Positions 54,832 to 63,263 of a stretch of 64,000 nucleotides of DNA are shown in pieces. Position 1 is the first letter of the stretch. Every line of letters begins with the position of its first letter. The stretch comes from Aureibacter tunicatorum (lineage in GTDB: Bacteria > Bacteroidota > Bacteroidia > Cytophagales > Cyclobacteriaceae), in assembly GCF_036492635.1 (NCBI RefSeq), contig NZ_AP025305.1:2542001-2606000 (forward strand), in the 5' to 3' direction. The notes below the pieces were generated by a model. That model was given only the letters and a program-made list of their open reading frames with translations. It ran no database searches and had not been told where the DNA came from. Both the position numbers and the translations under genes were made by a program.

Positions 54832-56151
54832 ATGTTTGCACAGCAATATAAAGATTTGGCTCGAATGATAAAACGATTTATTAAGAACTATAAAGTGAAC
54901 AAGATCAGCGATTTTAAATCTAAATCGCTTAAGTGGGCGGAACAGTTTGACCATTTTGAGTATTTAAACCCTAACAACTTCCAATACCCAAATGATCCTT
55001 TCATTGAAGTTTTGGCTGTTGGAGCAAATGACATCCTTACTTGCAAAAATGATCATAATGCTTTTGAAGCTTTGAAACGTTTCAAAAACTCCAAAAAAGA
55101 CTGGCTTTTTGGATATTTTTCCTATGATCTTAAAAACTACTTGGAGGATCTTAAAAGCGAAAATCCAGATCGCATTGAATTTTCAGACTTGATGTTCTTC
55201 CAACCCACTCACTTGCTATTTTTCAATGATGATGAAATAGAAATTCAAAGCTTGACAAACAATAATGACGAAGTTTTTGAAATTATTTCAGATACGCCAT
55301 TAGTGAGCGAGAACAATGATGAAAAATTTGAAATAAAATCAGCTGTAAGCAAAGAAAACTATATTCAAACGGTTGAAAAACTCAAAAATCATATTCTTGA
55401 GGGAGACATCTACGAAACCAACTATTGCCAAGAGTTCTATGGTGAAAATGTCGATATTAATCCAATTAGCAAATATCTGGAATTAAACGCAGTCTCTCCA
55501 ACTCCATTCTCTGTCATGCTTAAGGACTGTGACAAATTCTTAATGGGAGCAAGCCCTGAAAGGTATATTAAAAGAGTTACCAATAAATGCATATCGCAAC
55601 CCATCAAAGGCACGATCAAAAGAGGGCTGAACTTGGAAGAGGATGAAATGCTCAAGCATGCCTTACTGCACGACCCTAAAGAAAGAGCCGAAAACTTAAT
55701 GATCGTTGATCTTGTGCGTAATGATCTGGCCAGAGTTTCAACACCTGGCACAGTCCATGTTGATGAACTATTCGGCATATATTCATTCAAACAAGTGCAT
55801 CAAATGATATCCACTATATCAAGCGAAGTTTCAAATGTGACAGATTCGATAGATATCATAAAAAACACCTTTCCAATGGGAAGCATGACCGGAGCTCCGA
55901 AAATCAGCATGATGAATTTAGCCGAAAAGTATGAAACAACTAAAAGAGGCTTGTACTCTGGAGCTGTGGGCTATTTCACTCCGACTGATGACTTTGATTT
56001 CAATGTAGTAATAAGAAGTATTCTTTATAATCAGACCCGAAAGAGTTTGTCATTCATGGTAGGAAGTGCTATAACTTTCGACTCAGACCCGGCTAAAGAA
56101 TATGAAGAATGCTTGCTTAAAGCTAAAGCCATAATTAAAATTCTAAATTAA
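54832..56151 (+). CDS. pabB: Aminodeoxychorismate synthase component I
   Basis: The 439-residue protein is a chorismate-binding enzyme, with LKNHILEGDIYETNYCQEF near 184, FLMGASPERYI near 238, SQPIKGTIKRG near 255, ENLMIVDLVRNDLARV near 287, and FPMGSMTGAPK near 346. The C-terminal FMVGSAITFDSDPAKEYEE completes the signature. With PabA it turns chorismate and glutamine into aminodeoxychorismate for folate. The PIKGT motif marks PabB rather than TrpE. The start could also be the ATG twelve codons in (MIKRFIKNY). No pabA or pabC is adjacent, but the next gene is 14 bases away. Confidence 0.9.
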   Translation: MFAQQYKDLARMIKRFIKNYKVNKISDFKSKSLKWAEQFDHFEYLNPNNFQYPNDPFIEVLAVGANDILTCKNDHNAFEALKRFKNSKKDWLFGYFSYDLKNYLEDLKSENPDRIEFSDLMFFQPTHLLFFNDDEIEIQSLTNNNDEVFEIISDTPLVSENNDEKFEIKSAVSKENYIQTVEKLKNHILEGDIYETNYCQEFYGENVDINPISKYLELNAVSPTPFSVMLKDCDKFLMGASPERYIKRVTNKCISQPIKGTIKRGLNLEEDEMLKHALLHDPKERAENLMIVDLVRNDLARVSTPGTVHVDELFGIYSFKQVHQMISTISSEVSNVTDSIDIIKNTFPMGSMTGAPKISMMNLAEKYETTKRGLYSGAVGYFTPTDDFDFNVVIRSILYNQTRKSLSFMVGSAITFDSDPAKEYEECLLKAKAIIKILN

Positions 56152-56165
56152 CAATATCTATTTTT

Positions 56166-56984
56166 ATGAAAACAAGAAGATTTTTAGCCTTACCCATACT
56201 TACCTTTTTACTGGCAATCACATTTACGAACTGCAAAAAAAATCAGTCCAGCGACAAAACTTCTCAAAATGATATAATCACATCCAAAGGGCTCTCATAT
56301 GAGATTATATCATTGAATAAAAGCCATGGTTGCGAAAATGGGAATAAGGATAAATCAGGCTGTGTCGAAATTTCTATCAGTTATCCCAAGATTGTCAACG
56401 CAAAAGATGATCAAGTAAAGAACAAACTAAACGCCTACATTGAAAATCACTTTGAAATCAATGGCTATCAATCACTAGATTCTGCCATGAATGACTTCAT
56501 TGACAACTATCTGGATATCTTAAAATTCGACTCAACTTACAAAACTCATTGGTATGGAGAATATGTCGAACGAATAATTTACCAAAGCGATGAAATCTTA
56601 AGCCTAGCTTATGAAGCTAATAGTTACGAGGGAGGCGCTCATAGTCAATTTGAACTTCACTTTTCCAACCTAAGCCTTCAAACTGGAAACCTAGTAAAAT
56701 TAGAAGAAGTGCTAAAAGATGGTTACTCTCAAAAACTTAATGAAATTGGAGAGAGCATCTTTAGAAAAGACAAAAATCTGGCTCCCGAAGAATCCCTTTT
56801 CAAGGCTGGTTATTTATTTCCTGGCAACAAATTCACTTTAAACAACAATTATTCATTGTCTGATTCGGGGATTTATTTTTTTTACAACAACTATGAAATT
56901 GCTTCTTACGCTCAAGGGACGACAGAACTTTTAATTCCTATAGACTCAATCAGCACTTTAATCCAAAAAAACTGGACAAAATAG
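56166..56984 (+). CDS. Lipoprotein with DUF4163 / DUF3298-type domains
   Basis: The 272-residue product has a lipoprotein signal ending in ITFTNC (Cys about 24). The mature part has the layout of RsiV-like periplasmic proteins. A first domain to about 160 contains VEISISYPKIVNAKDDQVKNKLNAYIE, SYEGGAHSQFELHFSNLSLQTGNLVKLEEVL leads into the second domain, and there is a terminal GTTELLIPIDSI. In Bacillus this domain pair binds lysozyme; in Bacteroidota it is of unknown role. It follows pabB by 14 bases, which is probably chance read-through rather than a shared pathway. Confidence 0.82.
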   Translation: MKTRRFLALPILTFLLAITFTNCKKNQSSDKTSQNDIITSKGLSYEIISLNKSHGCENGNKDKSGCVEISISYPKIVNAKDDQVKNKLNAYIENHFEINGYQSLDSAMNDFIDNYLDILKFDSTYKTHWYGEYVERIIYQSDEILSLAYEANSYEGGAHSQFELHFSNLSLQTGNLVKLEEVLKDGYSQKLNEIGESIFRKDKNLAPEESLFKAGYLFPGNKFTLNNNYSLSDSGIYFFYNNYEIASYAQGTTELLIPIDSISTLIQKNWTK

Positions 56985-57017
56985 AAAAAATATCACAAAA
57001 ACAAGTAGTTGATTTCA

Positions 57018-57058
57018 TGACATAGCTGTATTAATTAAAAAATAATACAACTATGTCA
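57018..57058 (+). promoter_or_regulatory. Long hairpin that encloses a start codon
   Basis: TGACATAGCTGTATTA (57018-57033) and TAATACAACTATGTCA (57043-57058) pair over 16 positions with one mismatch and a 9-base AT loop. The ATG at 57053 of the next gene is inside the right arm. No U-run follows, so it is not a normal terminator. It could hide the start in the mRNA or be a protein-binding palindrome. Confidence 0.6.
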
Positions 57059-57409
57059 GCACCTTATATAACACCTTCAGGAAAATTAGAGAATTTGCAT
57101 TATGACGAAGAACTTGTTCATGATGAGTTTGTAAAATCCATCATCAAACACGCCTTTCTTCACACTAAATGGAAAATCACACTGATCCAAAATGACAGTA
57201 AATACTTGTACTACTCCACCAAAAACTTCATGTTTGCCGGAGGGAAGTGCAGTATTTTGATTCAGATTAATATCAAGAAAAATAAATTTTCAAAAATGCT
57301 CATCAAAAATTCGAATGGTCATCTTTCTGTATTCGATTACATGCCCGACAAGGTAAAAGATGAAATCAAAGAACTAGTCAGAGAAGCCACAAGCCAATTT
57401 CTTTCTTAG
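57053..57409 (+). CDS. Small hypothetical protein upstream of a recombinase-like gene
   Basis: I do not recognise this 118-residue soluble, mixed alpha/beta protein. Features are an N-terminal SAPYITPSGKLENLHYD, a helix with FVKSIIKHAFLHTKWKITLI, beta strands to about 90, and a C-terminal acidic-basic helix (DKVKDEIKELVREATSQFL). It has no signal peptide and no known DNA-binding motif that I can name. The stop is 6 bases before the recombinase-like start, so the two are an operon. Its start codon is in the hairpin at 57018-57058. Confidence 0.6.
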   Translation: MSAPYITPSGKLENLHYDEELVHDEFVKSIIKHAFLHTKWKITLIQNDSKYLYYSTKNFMFAGGKCSILIQINIKKNKFSKMLIKNSNGHLSVFDYMPDKVKDEIKELVREATSQFLS

Positions 57410-57415
57410 CAAACT

Positions 57416-58474
57416 ATGAAAATTACTATTAGAAAGTATCCACTAAAAGACAATCGATCATCTCTATATTTGGATATTTACAAGAATGGAACAAGAACAA
57501 AAGAGTACCTTGGTTTATATGTATTTGACCGACCTGAAAACAATGTCCAAAAAGAGCACAGCGAAAAAAATCGTATGAGAGCGGAACGGTTAAGGTTAAA
57601 TCTTTTAGAAAAATACCAAGAAGAGCTAGCTTTAAAAAAAATAAACACTCCGCAAGTGGATACCTTCTTAGATAGTTATATTGAATCCGAAAAACTAAGC
57701 AAAATTTCTTTAGGCCACTGGAATGGGCTAAAAAAGCACCTAAGAGCCTTTTTCAACTACTCTCCTCCTCATTTGGAGCAATTAGAACCTAATTTTCAAG
57801 AGAAGTTCGCAAAATATCTTCGGTCAGAAGGTCTTAAGCAAAACACAATTCATCAGTATATAAAAAAACTTGACCTGCTATGCCAACAAGCGATGAATAA
57901 ACATAGCAAATCTCCGCAATTCATTTCTATCAATACCAAAGCCGAAGAAAAAAACGACAGAGACTTGCTAACCGTTGAGGAATTAAAACTATTATCCCAA
58001 AAAGCGCCTAAACACCCTCTTCTCTTAGCAATCAAACTAGGTGCAATGACCGGACTGTCTATATCTGAACTACTTGAATTAACCTATAAAGATATAGCAC
58101 TTGAAGACAATAAAGTTTTTTTTAAAATTGGAGCAAACAAAATTCCTATATTCCCCACAGTGCTTAAATTTCTCGATGAGAGAAAAATGAATACATCATC
58201 CAAAATATTACCTTTGCTTAAATATTCTAGAATTTTCAATAAACAGCTTAAGGAATTCATCCAAAGCCATTTGCATTCTCATAAAGTCATCTCCTTTTCG
58301 TCTTTAAAATACACTTATATCATGATATTGCTAAGTAGAGGTTTTGACATCTACGAAATCACTAAATTCATCAGAGTTAAAAGCATTGCGACGACTCAAA
58401 AATATCTTGACTATATTCACCTTTATAATACTACCTATGACAAACCTCTTGACAACTTTGATTTTGAATTATAG
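57416..58474 (+). CDS. Tyrosine-recombinase-like protein with lost catalytic residues
   Basis: The 352-residue product has an N-terminal Arm-DNA-binding-type strand pair (SSLYLDIYKNGTRTKEYLGLYV, 15-36), a core-binding domain with FLDSYIESEKLSK near 82, and the catalytic fold from about 180. The place of TGLRxSE reads TGLSISELLEL, so the first Arg is Ser. HxxRH reads SFSSLKYTYI, so His, Arg and His are replaced. LGHKSI reads IRVKSI, so the last His is Val. Only the Tyr in TTQKYLD near 330 remains. The reading frame is intact and normal in length, so it may bind DNA without recombining. It is downstream of the 118-residue gene. Confidence 0.82.
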   Translation: MKITIRKYPLKDNRSSLYLDIYKNGTRTKEYLGLYVFDRPENNVQKEHSEKNRMRAERLRLNLLEKYQEELALKKINTPQVDTFLDSYIESEKLSKISLGHWNGLKKHLRAFFNYSPPHLEQLEPNFQEKFAKYLRSEGLKQNTIHQYIKKLDLLCQQAMNKHSKSPQFISINTKAEEKNDRDLLTVEELKLLSQKAPKHPLLLAIKLGAMTGLSISELLELTYKDIALEDNKVFFKIGANKIPIFPTVLKFLDERKMNTSSKILPLLKYSRIFNKQLKEFIQSHLHSHKVISFSSLKYTYIMILLSRGFDIYEITKFIRVKSIATTQKYLDYIHLYNTTYDKPLDNFDFEL

Positions 58475-58484
58475 GATTAGTTAA

Positions 58485-59228
58485 TCACAACTTTGCCAAC
58501 AGCTCAAAAAAATCCAGCAATACTTGTTTTACAAATGACTTCTTCTTCCATGGTATAAAATGATCTCCCTTTTCGATCACAATAATTTTCAAAATATCAT
58601 GAGAAAGCTGATGCCTCAAATACTCAACTGTTCCAAAGCTTACAATTTTATCGCGAGTGCCATGAATTAACCACACTGGATTGTTCACTTTCGGATATGA
58701 CCTCTCGACTTCAAGCAAGTCATCATAGATATTATACATTTCTTTATTGCTCATTTTCAAATTACTCGGCAATAATTTATTCACTACTCTCAACTTGGCG
58801 AATTTATTATAAAACTTCACACGCTGAAGCTCTGGTGCTAGAGTTGGCGCTATGAGCAAAAGTCCATTGATTATATCTTGGGATTTTTGAAAGACATCCA
58901 TGCTTACTCCTCCTCCATAAGAATGTCCAACTAACAAAAATAACCTATCATTGCCTCCCTCTATGATAGATCGAATAAAACTCATAATTATGGATGACTG
59001 AAGTTGAATATGCAACGAATGCTTCGTTTCAGAACCTCCATAGCCCAATCGATTCACAGAAAACATCCAATAATCACGCGATAATTCCTCATCCTGCAAA
59101 TAACCTTTAAATGCCTGCCAGCTACCGGGTGATCCATGGATAAAGAATAAAATAGGTTTGCCAGATGACTTGTGGTTGGAATACACCTGAAGCTTACTTC
59201 CTTCTTTATGATAATTAAATAGGTACAT
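58485..59228 (-). CDS. Alpha/beta-hydrolase-fold protein
   Basis: The 247-residue protein contains ILFFIHGSPGSWQAF near 26 (oxyanion-hole HGSPG), NRLGYGGSE near 60, LLVGHSYGGGVSMDVF near 97 (nucleophile Ser), VWLIHGTRDKIV near 190 (Asp) and GDHFIPW near 222 (His). It has no signal peptide and is likely a serine esterase or C-C hydrolase; substrate unknown. Its start is 3 bases past the stop of the ATP-grasp gene, so it is the last gene of a pair. Confidence 0.9.
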   Translation of the reverse strand: MYLFNYHKEGSKLQVYSNHKSSGKPILFFIHGSPGSWQAFKGYLQDEELSRDYWMFSVNRLGYGGSETKHSLHIQLQSSIIMSFIRSIIEGGNDRLFLLVGHSYGGGVSMDVFQKSQDIINGLLLIAPTLAPELQRVKFYNKFAKLRVVNKLLPSNLKMSNKEMYNIYDDLLEVERSYPKVNNPVWLIHGTRDKIVSFGTVEYLRHQLSHDILKIIVIEKGDHFIPWKKKSFVKQVLLDFFELLAKL

Positions 59229-59231
59229 GAA

Positions 59232-60233
59232 TTATGAAGCCAAATGTAGTTTGAGGTGATTGATAAATTCCGATAATTTAGCTGGTTTGCAACCATGCTT
59301 TCTATTCTCATTGGCAATCTCAAAAACCATATTCAAATTCATCAATACATCTTTATAAGCATGCAACAATGTATAATTCTTGTCATAAATATGAGCCGCT
59401 TCTGAATTGACGCCATTGATTTCCATTACTTTGATTCCTTCCCCTTTCATCAACTTGTCTATAGATTCAGCTTTAATATCGAATCTTCCGTAATAAAATC
59501 CATCCAAAGTCGAAGAAATTTCATCAAAAACTTTCACCAACTGATCACAAATCAAATAATTAGCATTAATAAACTCGGTTCCTCGACAATGATTTCCTAT
59601 TTGCTCTAAAACCAAGATTTCTCCACTTGGCAAAACTTCATTTAGTCTTTCGGAAAACTTGCTTTTCAAATAGTCAATCCGATCCACTGCCCTTATTTCA
59701 TTATTCATCAAATTCAACAAAGTGCTGCTTCCATCCCCCGTCACACTTAAGAAACCTTTGGTGACGATGGAAGTAATTCCGCTTTTTCCAGAAGGGTATC
59801 TGTAATACAACACGCCAAACTCATGAGGTGATGAAACGAATTCTTGGAGCATAAATTTCTCTTGATGAATTTCAGCCAATCTTATGACTGCTTTAGCATC
59901 TTCAACAATCTCCACTCCTTTTCCTCTTTCTCCAATATCAGGTTTGTACACCAATGGATAATTAACGCTAGGTTTAAGATCTATGAACTGCTCTAAATTA
60001 TCGTAAAAAAACGTACGAGGGTAATATTTTTGATCCAACATTTTCAACAAGCCATACTTGCTATATTGAAAAAGGCCTCCAAATTTAACACTCGGATTCG
60101 CGGAAGTAAAATAAGTAAAGCTTCTAGATCGCAAAGAAAAATACAGCCAAACCAACACGAATGGCCCATAAAAGATCCAAAAAGGCCAATATTCATAATT
60201 AAATAATTTGGCTAATCGGTATTTAGTATTCAT
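59232..60233 (-). CDS. ATP-grasp-fold ligase-like protein
   Basis: The 333-residue protein has an early hydrophobic stretch (YWPFWIFYGPFVLVWLYFSL, about 15-34) that is probably membrane-associated. It is followed by an ATP-grasp core: YPLVYKPDIGERGKGVEIV near 92, FMLQEFVSSPHEFGVLYYRY near 126, TKGFLSVTGDGSSTL near 156, GFYYGRFDIKAESIDKLM near 246 and the metal site KVMEINGVNSEAAH near 269. Enzymes of this fold join a carboxylate to an amine using ATP. Nothing nearby names its substrate. It is paired with the alpha/beta hydrolase, which could act on the same product. Confidence 0.82.
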   Translation of the reverse strand: MNTKYRLAKLFNYEYWPFWIFYGPFVLVWLYFSLRSRSFTYFTSANPSVKFGGLFQYSKYGLLKMLDQKYYPRTFFYDNLEQFIDLKPSVNYPLVYKPDIGERGKGVEIVEDAKAVIRLAEIHQEKFMLQEFVSSPHEFGVLYYRYPSGKSGITSIVTKGFLSVTGDGSSTLLNLMNNEIRAVDRIDYLKSKFSERLNEVLPSGEILVLEQIGNHCRGTEFINANYLICDQLVKVFDEISSTLDGFYYGRFDIKAESIDKLMKGEGIKVMEINGVNSEAAHIYDKNYTLLHAYKDVLMNLNMVFEIANENRKHGCKPAKLSEFINHLKLHLAS

Positions 60234-60340
60234 ATATCTATGACAAGTTTAAAAATGCATCAATATCAACAACTCAAAGAAGCGTAAAACCATTCCCTAA
60301 ATACTCATCCAATCGAATGGCCTCACACTTTCACCTAACT

Positions 60341-60793
60341 CTATTTTCTTAAAATCTTTTGCCAGTTTTCATCCGCTAACTTCCTCAATTGCTCTGGATT
60401 TTTATCCCACTTCTCTTTTGTATTATTGAAAAACTTATTGTAAAAAAGATACAACTTACCATCCATAATTTCAAACGTATTAGGATCTACATCCACTTTC
60501 TCAGCTTCTTTCCCCATTGCATAAGCACACCAGCCTCCATATTGAGGTGCATATTTTTCTGGATTTTTCTCAAACTTAGCTTTATTTGCATCTGAAGAAA
60601 AATAATACTTCACTCCTTTATACTCAGCAGAGATCTTTTTGCTTCCTTTTTTAGCTGAATTGTCAAAATATGAAACCACATCATACCCTTTGGAGCCTAC
60701 TCCTTTTTCTAAATTATATTGCTTAGACTCTTGAGCCATTGTCCATAAAGGCAACAATAACATTATCAAACTAATCAAACTCTTCGTTTTCAT
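60341..60793 (-). CDS. Exported YHS-domain protein
   Basis: From ATG 60793 the product has 150 residues; an ATG at 60811 would extend it by six. It has a signal peptide (MKTKSLISLIMLLLPLWTMAQ) and then a YHS domain: GYDVVSYF near 37, AEYKGVKYYFSSDANKAKFEKNPEKYAPQYGGWCAYAMG about 56-94. The C-terminal part (DGKLYLFYNKFFNNTKEKWDKNPEQ) is the usual Bacteroidota form. YHS domains may bind metal through conserved Cys/His. It overlaps the upstream gene by 23 bases, so it closes the membrane redox operon. Confidence 0.88.
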   Translation of the reverse strand: MKTKSLISLIMLLLPLWTMAQESKQYNLEKGVGSKGYDVVSYFDNSAKKGSKKISAEYKGVKYYFSSDANKAKFEKNPEKYAPQYGGWCAYAMGKEAEKVDVDPNTFEIMDGKLYLFYNKFFNNTKEKWDKNPEQLRKLADENWQKILRK

Positions 60794-61571
60794 ACACATC
60801 ACTATTTTCATTCAAGATCAGAAAGTCATTTTTTCTAACATTCAAAACCAACCAATCCTCATACTGTTCGACCATCCCTTTCAATTGAATCTGTTTGCCA
60901 ACTAATGGTATGAAATCCTCTAATTTCATCTGCTCCAAATGCAATAAATAGTATTGTTCATTCCCTATCTCTGTTCTTATCAAAAACACTGGAGGTATTC
61001 CTCCTGACAAACATCTTACTGCACATGAGCGGTGTATTCTTCCGCGACCGGGCTTCATTACTCCAAAATAACATTTAGGATCAATTATTTCTCCTTCAAG
61101 TGTTGTCTCGCCCAACAACTCTGCATTGATTGGCTTAAAATATTGGTCTTTATAAACATCTTGGGGGTTATGATCCAGCACCTGAAAAACCGTCTTCCCA
61201 TTGTAGTAAATTAAGTTCCCGTACAAACTCATATGCTTTCCCTCCAAACCTCCAAATTCCTCGCTAATTTCACTGTTTAGTTTTTCAAAGCCATGTTTAC
61301 CAAACCCAACCAATAGAATGTTTTCAAATAAACCGCTGTTTTTAACCTTAAGCATTGGAGCGGGACTGGAGTGAAACACTCCTGAAATATAAATTCTATT
61401 ATATAGCTCAAATTCGGAATTTATGGCTTTAGTCGTAGCTAAAGTAAAAATCATTACAAAAACCAACCACGTAATAGCGAATAAACCCAAAGTCCTCTTC
61501 AAGACTTTTTTCGTAGAACTCCCCAGCTTGCCGTTCCAACCTATGAAAAACTCTTCATTCTCCTTTTTCAT
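60771..61571 (-). CDS. Membrane-anchored protein with CAVRC motif, in the Rieske operon
   Basis: The 266-residue protein starts at ATG 61571 because longer frames would overlap the Rieske gene deeply. One membrane helix is seen at about 26-48 (LGLFAITWLVFVMIFTLA). The rest is soluble, including two putative OB-like beta units (LEGKHMSLYGNLIYYNGKTVFQV, VGKQIQLKGMVEQYEDWLVL). Between them comes PGRGRIHRSCAVRCLSGGIPPVFL with two Cys. That CAVRC-GGIPP block recurs in proteins next to similar reductases, but I know no function. It overlaps the Rieske gene by 17 bases and the YHS gene by 23, so it is translationally coupled. Confidence 0.72.
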   Translation of the reverse strand: MKKENEEFFIGWNGKLGSSTKKVLKRTLGLFAITWLVFVMIFTLATTKAINSEFELYNRIYISGVFHSSPAPMLKVKNSGLFENILLVGFGKHGFEKLNSEISEEFGGLEGKHMSLYGNLIYYNGKTVFQVLDHNPQDVYKDQYFKPINAELLGETTLEGEIIDPKCYFGVMKPGRGRIHRSCAVRCLSGGIPPVFLIRTEIGNEQYYLLHLEQMKLEDFIPLVGKQIQLKGMVEQYEDWLVLNVRKNDFLILNENSDVYENEEFD

Positions 61572-62595
61572 ATTCAATTGGCTTTTGTTCCATACCTTCT
61601 TCATTTGCACGAGGGTGTATATAAATCGCATCTTCCACCAATTTGATTTGATAAGTTGATATTTTCTCATCAAAGGGAGGAGGCGAACACCCATCATTTG
61701 GTTGATATTGATAGCCGTGCCAAGGACAAGTGATACAACCTTTCACAACTTTTCCTTCTCCTATTGGCCCATTTTGATGCTTGCACACATTAGACACAGC
61801 AGCCAGTTTTCCTTCATATTTGAATATGGCAACCCTCTCTTCTCCTGCAAACACAATCTTAGCTCTATTGTCATCGATATCCCCTATTCTACAAGCATAT
61901 AAAAACTCTTCATTCCCCTTTAGCTTCTCATTGTCTATCTTTTTATCAAGAATAGCTGACCAAACATGCAACAAGGCGATCATCACAACGCTCAATGAAA
62001 CCGGCAAATAAATCCATAATGATTTTTCTTGTTGAAACGCACCCAACACTACATGCCCTATAATCAAAAAGTATGAAACATAAACAAGCATATGCAGCAA
62101 CTTCCAAGTTTTAGGACTTAAGTTTTTCAACCAAAAATCATGGCTTGTGGAAAACATAACATAAAAAATCATCAAAGCGATAAAGCCTAAAACTTGAAAT
62201 GGAAAATTAGCAAATGAATTGTATTGGAGATTAGAAAAAAACAAGGAGAATAAAGGGTTAACATTTCCTAAAGCATGAAATTGATAAAGAACCAAAGCTC
62301 CGTGAATCAACCCTATCGTAAACATTGAAACTCCCAAGTGCCTCCTATTATACAGCAAAGGCAGGAACTTTCTATTTATTCTGGTTAATGGCCCGATAGA
62401 TAAAATAATAGTCAGCATCAAAAACGCCAATGTCCCTGAAGCTCTTATCATCAGTGTCTCCACAGTAATATTTGGATTAAAAACCAATGAAAACCCCGTA
62501 AAACCTACGACGTAAAGAATTACAAAAGCGAAAATAATTTTGTCATACAACTTCTTAAATCGATTCCATTGTACAGGCACATATCCTACGCTCAT
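61555..62595 (-). CDS. Ferric reductase-like membrane protein fused to a Rieske 2Fe-2S domain
   Basis: In the 346-residue product, residues 1-215 form six or so helices of the ferric-reductase/MsrQ-like transmembrane fold, with His pairs near RRHLGVSMFTIGLIHGAL and KLLHMLVYVSYFLIIGHVV that could bind haem. A C-terminal Rieske domain spans about 230-330, with CKHQNGPIGEG and CPWHGYQY giving the full C-x-H and C-x2-H ligands. A haem-to-Rieske electron path in one polypeptide is likely. It overlaps both neighbours by 4 and 17 bases, consistent with a tight operon. The electron donor and acceptor are unknown. Confidence 0.88.
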   Translation of the reverse strand: MSVGYVPVQWNRFKKLYDKIIFAFVILYVVGFTGFSLVFNPNITVETLMIRASGTLAFLMLTIILSIGPLTRINRKFLPLLYNRRHLGVSMFTIGLIHGALVLYQFHALGNVNPLFSLFFSNLQYNSFANFPFQVLGFIALMIFYVMFSTSHDFWLKNLSPKTWKLLHMLVYVSYFLIIGHVVLGAFQQEKSLWIYLPVSLSVVMIALLHVWSAILDKKIDNEKLKGNEEFLYACRIGDIDDNRAKIVFAGEERVAIFKYEGKLAAVSNVCKHQNGPIGEGKVVKGCITCPWHGYQYQPNDGCSPPPFDEKISTYQIKLVEDAIYIHPRANEEGMEQKPIEYEKGE

Positions 62596-63023
62596 AAGCC
62601 CACCTCCATCAAATAACTGTCCTTGATTGCGTCAGAAACTACTATTGCTTTCATTTCATCTATATCTATATTCCGTAGCCTAAATCTATAAACTCCTTTT
62701 TGGCCTATTCGACCTACTATAATTTCCTTGCTTTTTGTCAAGACTGACAGTATCCCAAACGGAGCTTTCAAAGGCTTTTTAACCAATATCTCCAACTGGA
62801 TATCATTAGGATTTGACCGATGAATTTGCCTGATATTCACTAATAAATAATTTGTTTGTGAAGTTTTCACTACTTCCCCCAACTGAGGAGAAATATCTTG
62901 GGAGATAACCAACTCATACAAAGTAGCCGGTCTGGTAGCATATGCCAGAATCAATAATCCGGTGAGAAGAAAAGCAAAAATCAGCCAAACATTATAATGT
63001 ATCCGCCTTAGCCTATAGATCAT
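62592..63023 (-). CDS. Single-helix membrane protein of the Rieske operon
   Basis: In this 143-residue protein one N-terminal membrane helix (WLIFAFLLTGLLILAYA, about 13-29) anchors a small beta domain of about 110 residues (TNYLLVNIRQIHRSNPNDIQLEILVKKP near 59, QKGVYRFRLRNIDIDEMKAIVVSDAIK near 108). No known family was recognised. It overlaps the Rieske gene by 4 bases (ATGA) and the 66-residue gene by 4, so it is probably a subunit of the same complex. Confidence 0.68.
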   Translation of the reverse strand: MIYRLRRIHYNVWLIFAFLLTGLLILAYATRPATLYELVISQDISPQLGEVVKTSQTNYLLVNIRQIHRSNPNDIQLEILVKKPLKAPFGILSVLTKSKEIIVGRIGQKGVYRFRLRNIDIDEMKAIVVSDAIKDSYLMEVGL

Positions 63024-63220
63024 TTCTTAAAAAATTTTGGCAACAATAACCACCACAAAGCTAAAGCTCCTGGAAACACCATTAAGTTCATTAAAAAGCT
63101 ACTGTCCCGAAACTCTTTATCCAGCTTCGAAGCTCCGTAAAAAGCAAAAAATAGCCCAAACAGCGTTCCTAAAAACAGGTAAACCAATACCGAGTAATAC
63201 AATAAATTTGCGATGATCAT
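63020..63220 (-). CDS. Small two-helix membrane protein of the Rieske operon
   Basis: In this 66-residue protein two hydrophobic helices (about 4-30 and 42-62) surround a short charged loop (GASKLDKEFRDSSF). It is too short for a family call. Its stop overlaps the next gene by 4 bases, which is good evidence that it is real and co-translated. It is the first gene of the redox operon, 43 bases after the potassium channel stop. Confidence 0.62.
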   Translation of the reverse strand: MIIANLLYYSVLVYLFLGTLFGLFFAFYGASKLDKEFRDSSFLMNLMVFPGALALWWLLLPKFFKK

Positions 63221-63263
63221 AAACTAACATTTTTTATTCTCTCGCATATTCTATACCATTATA

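Noticed and set aside
61572-61697. N-terminal extension of the CAVRC protein
   Set aside because: It would overlap the Rieske gene by more than 140 bases; ATG 61571 gives the usual small overlap.
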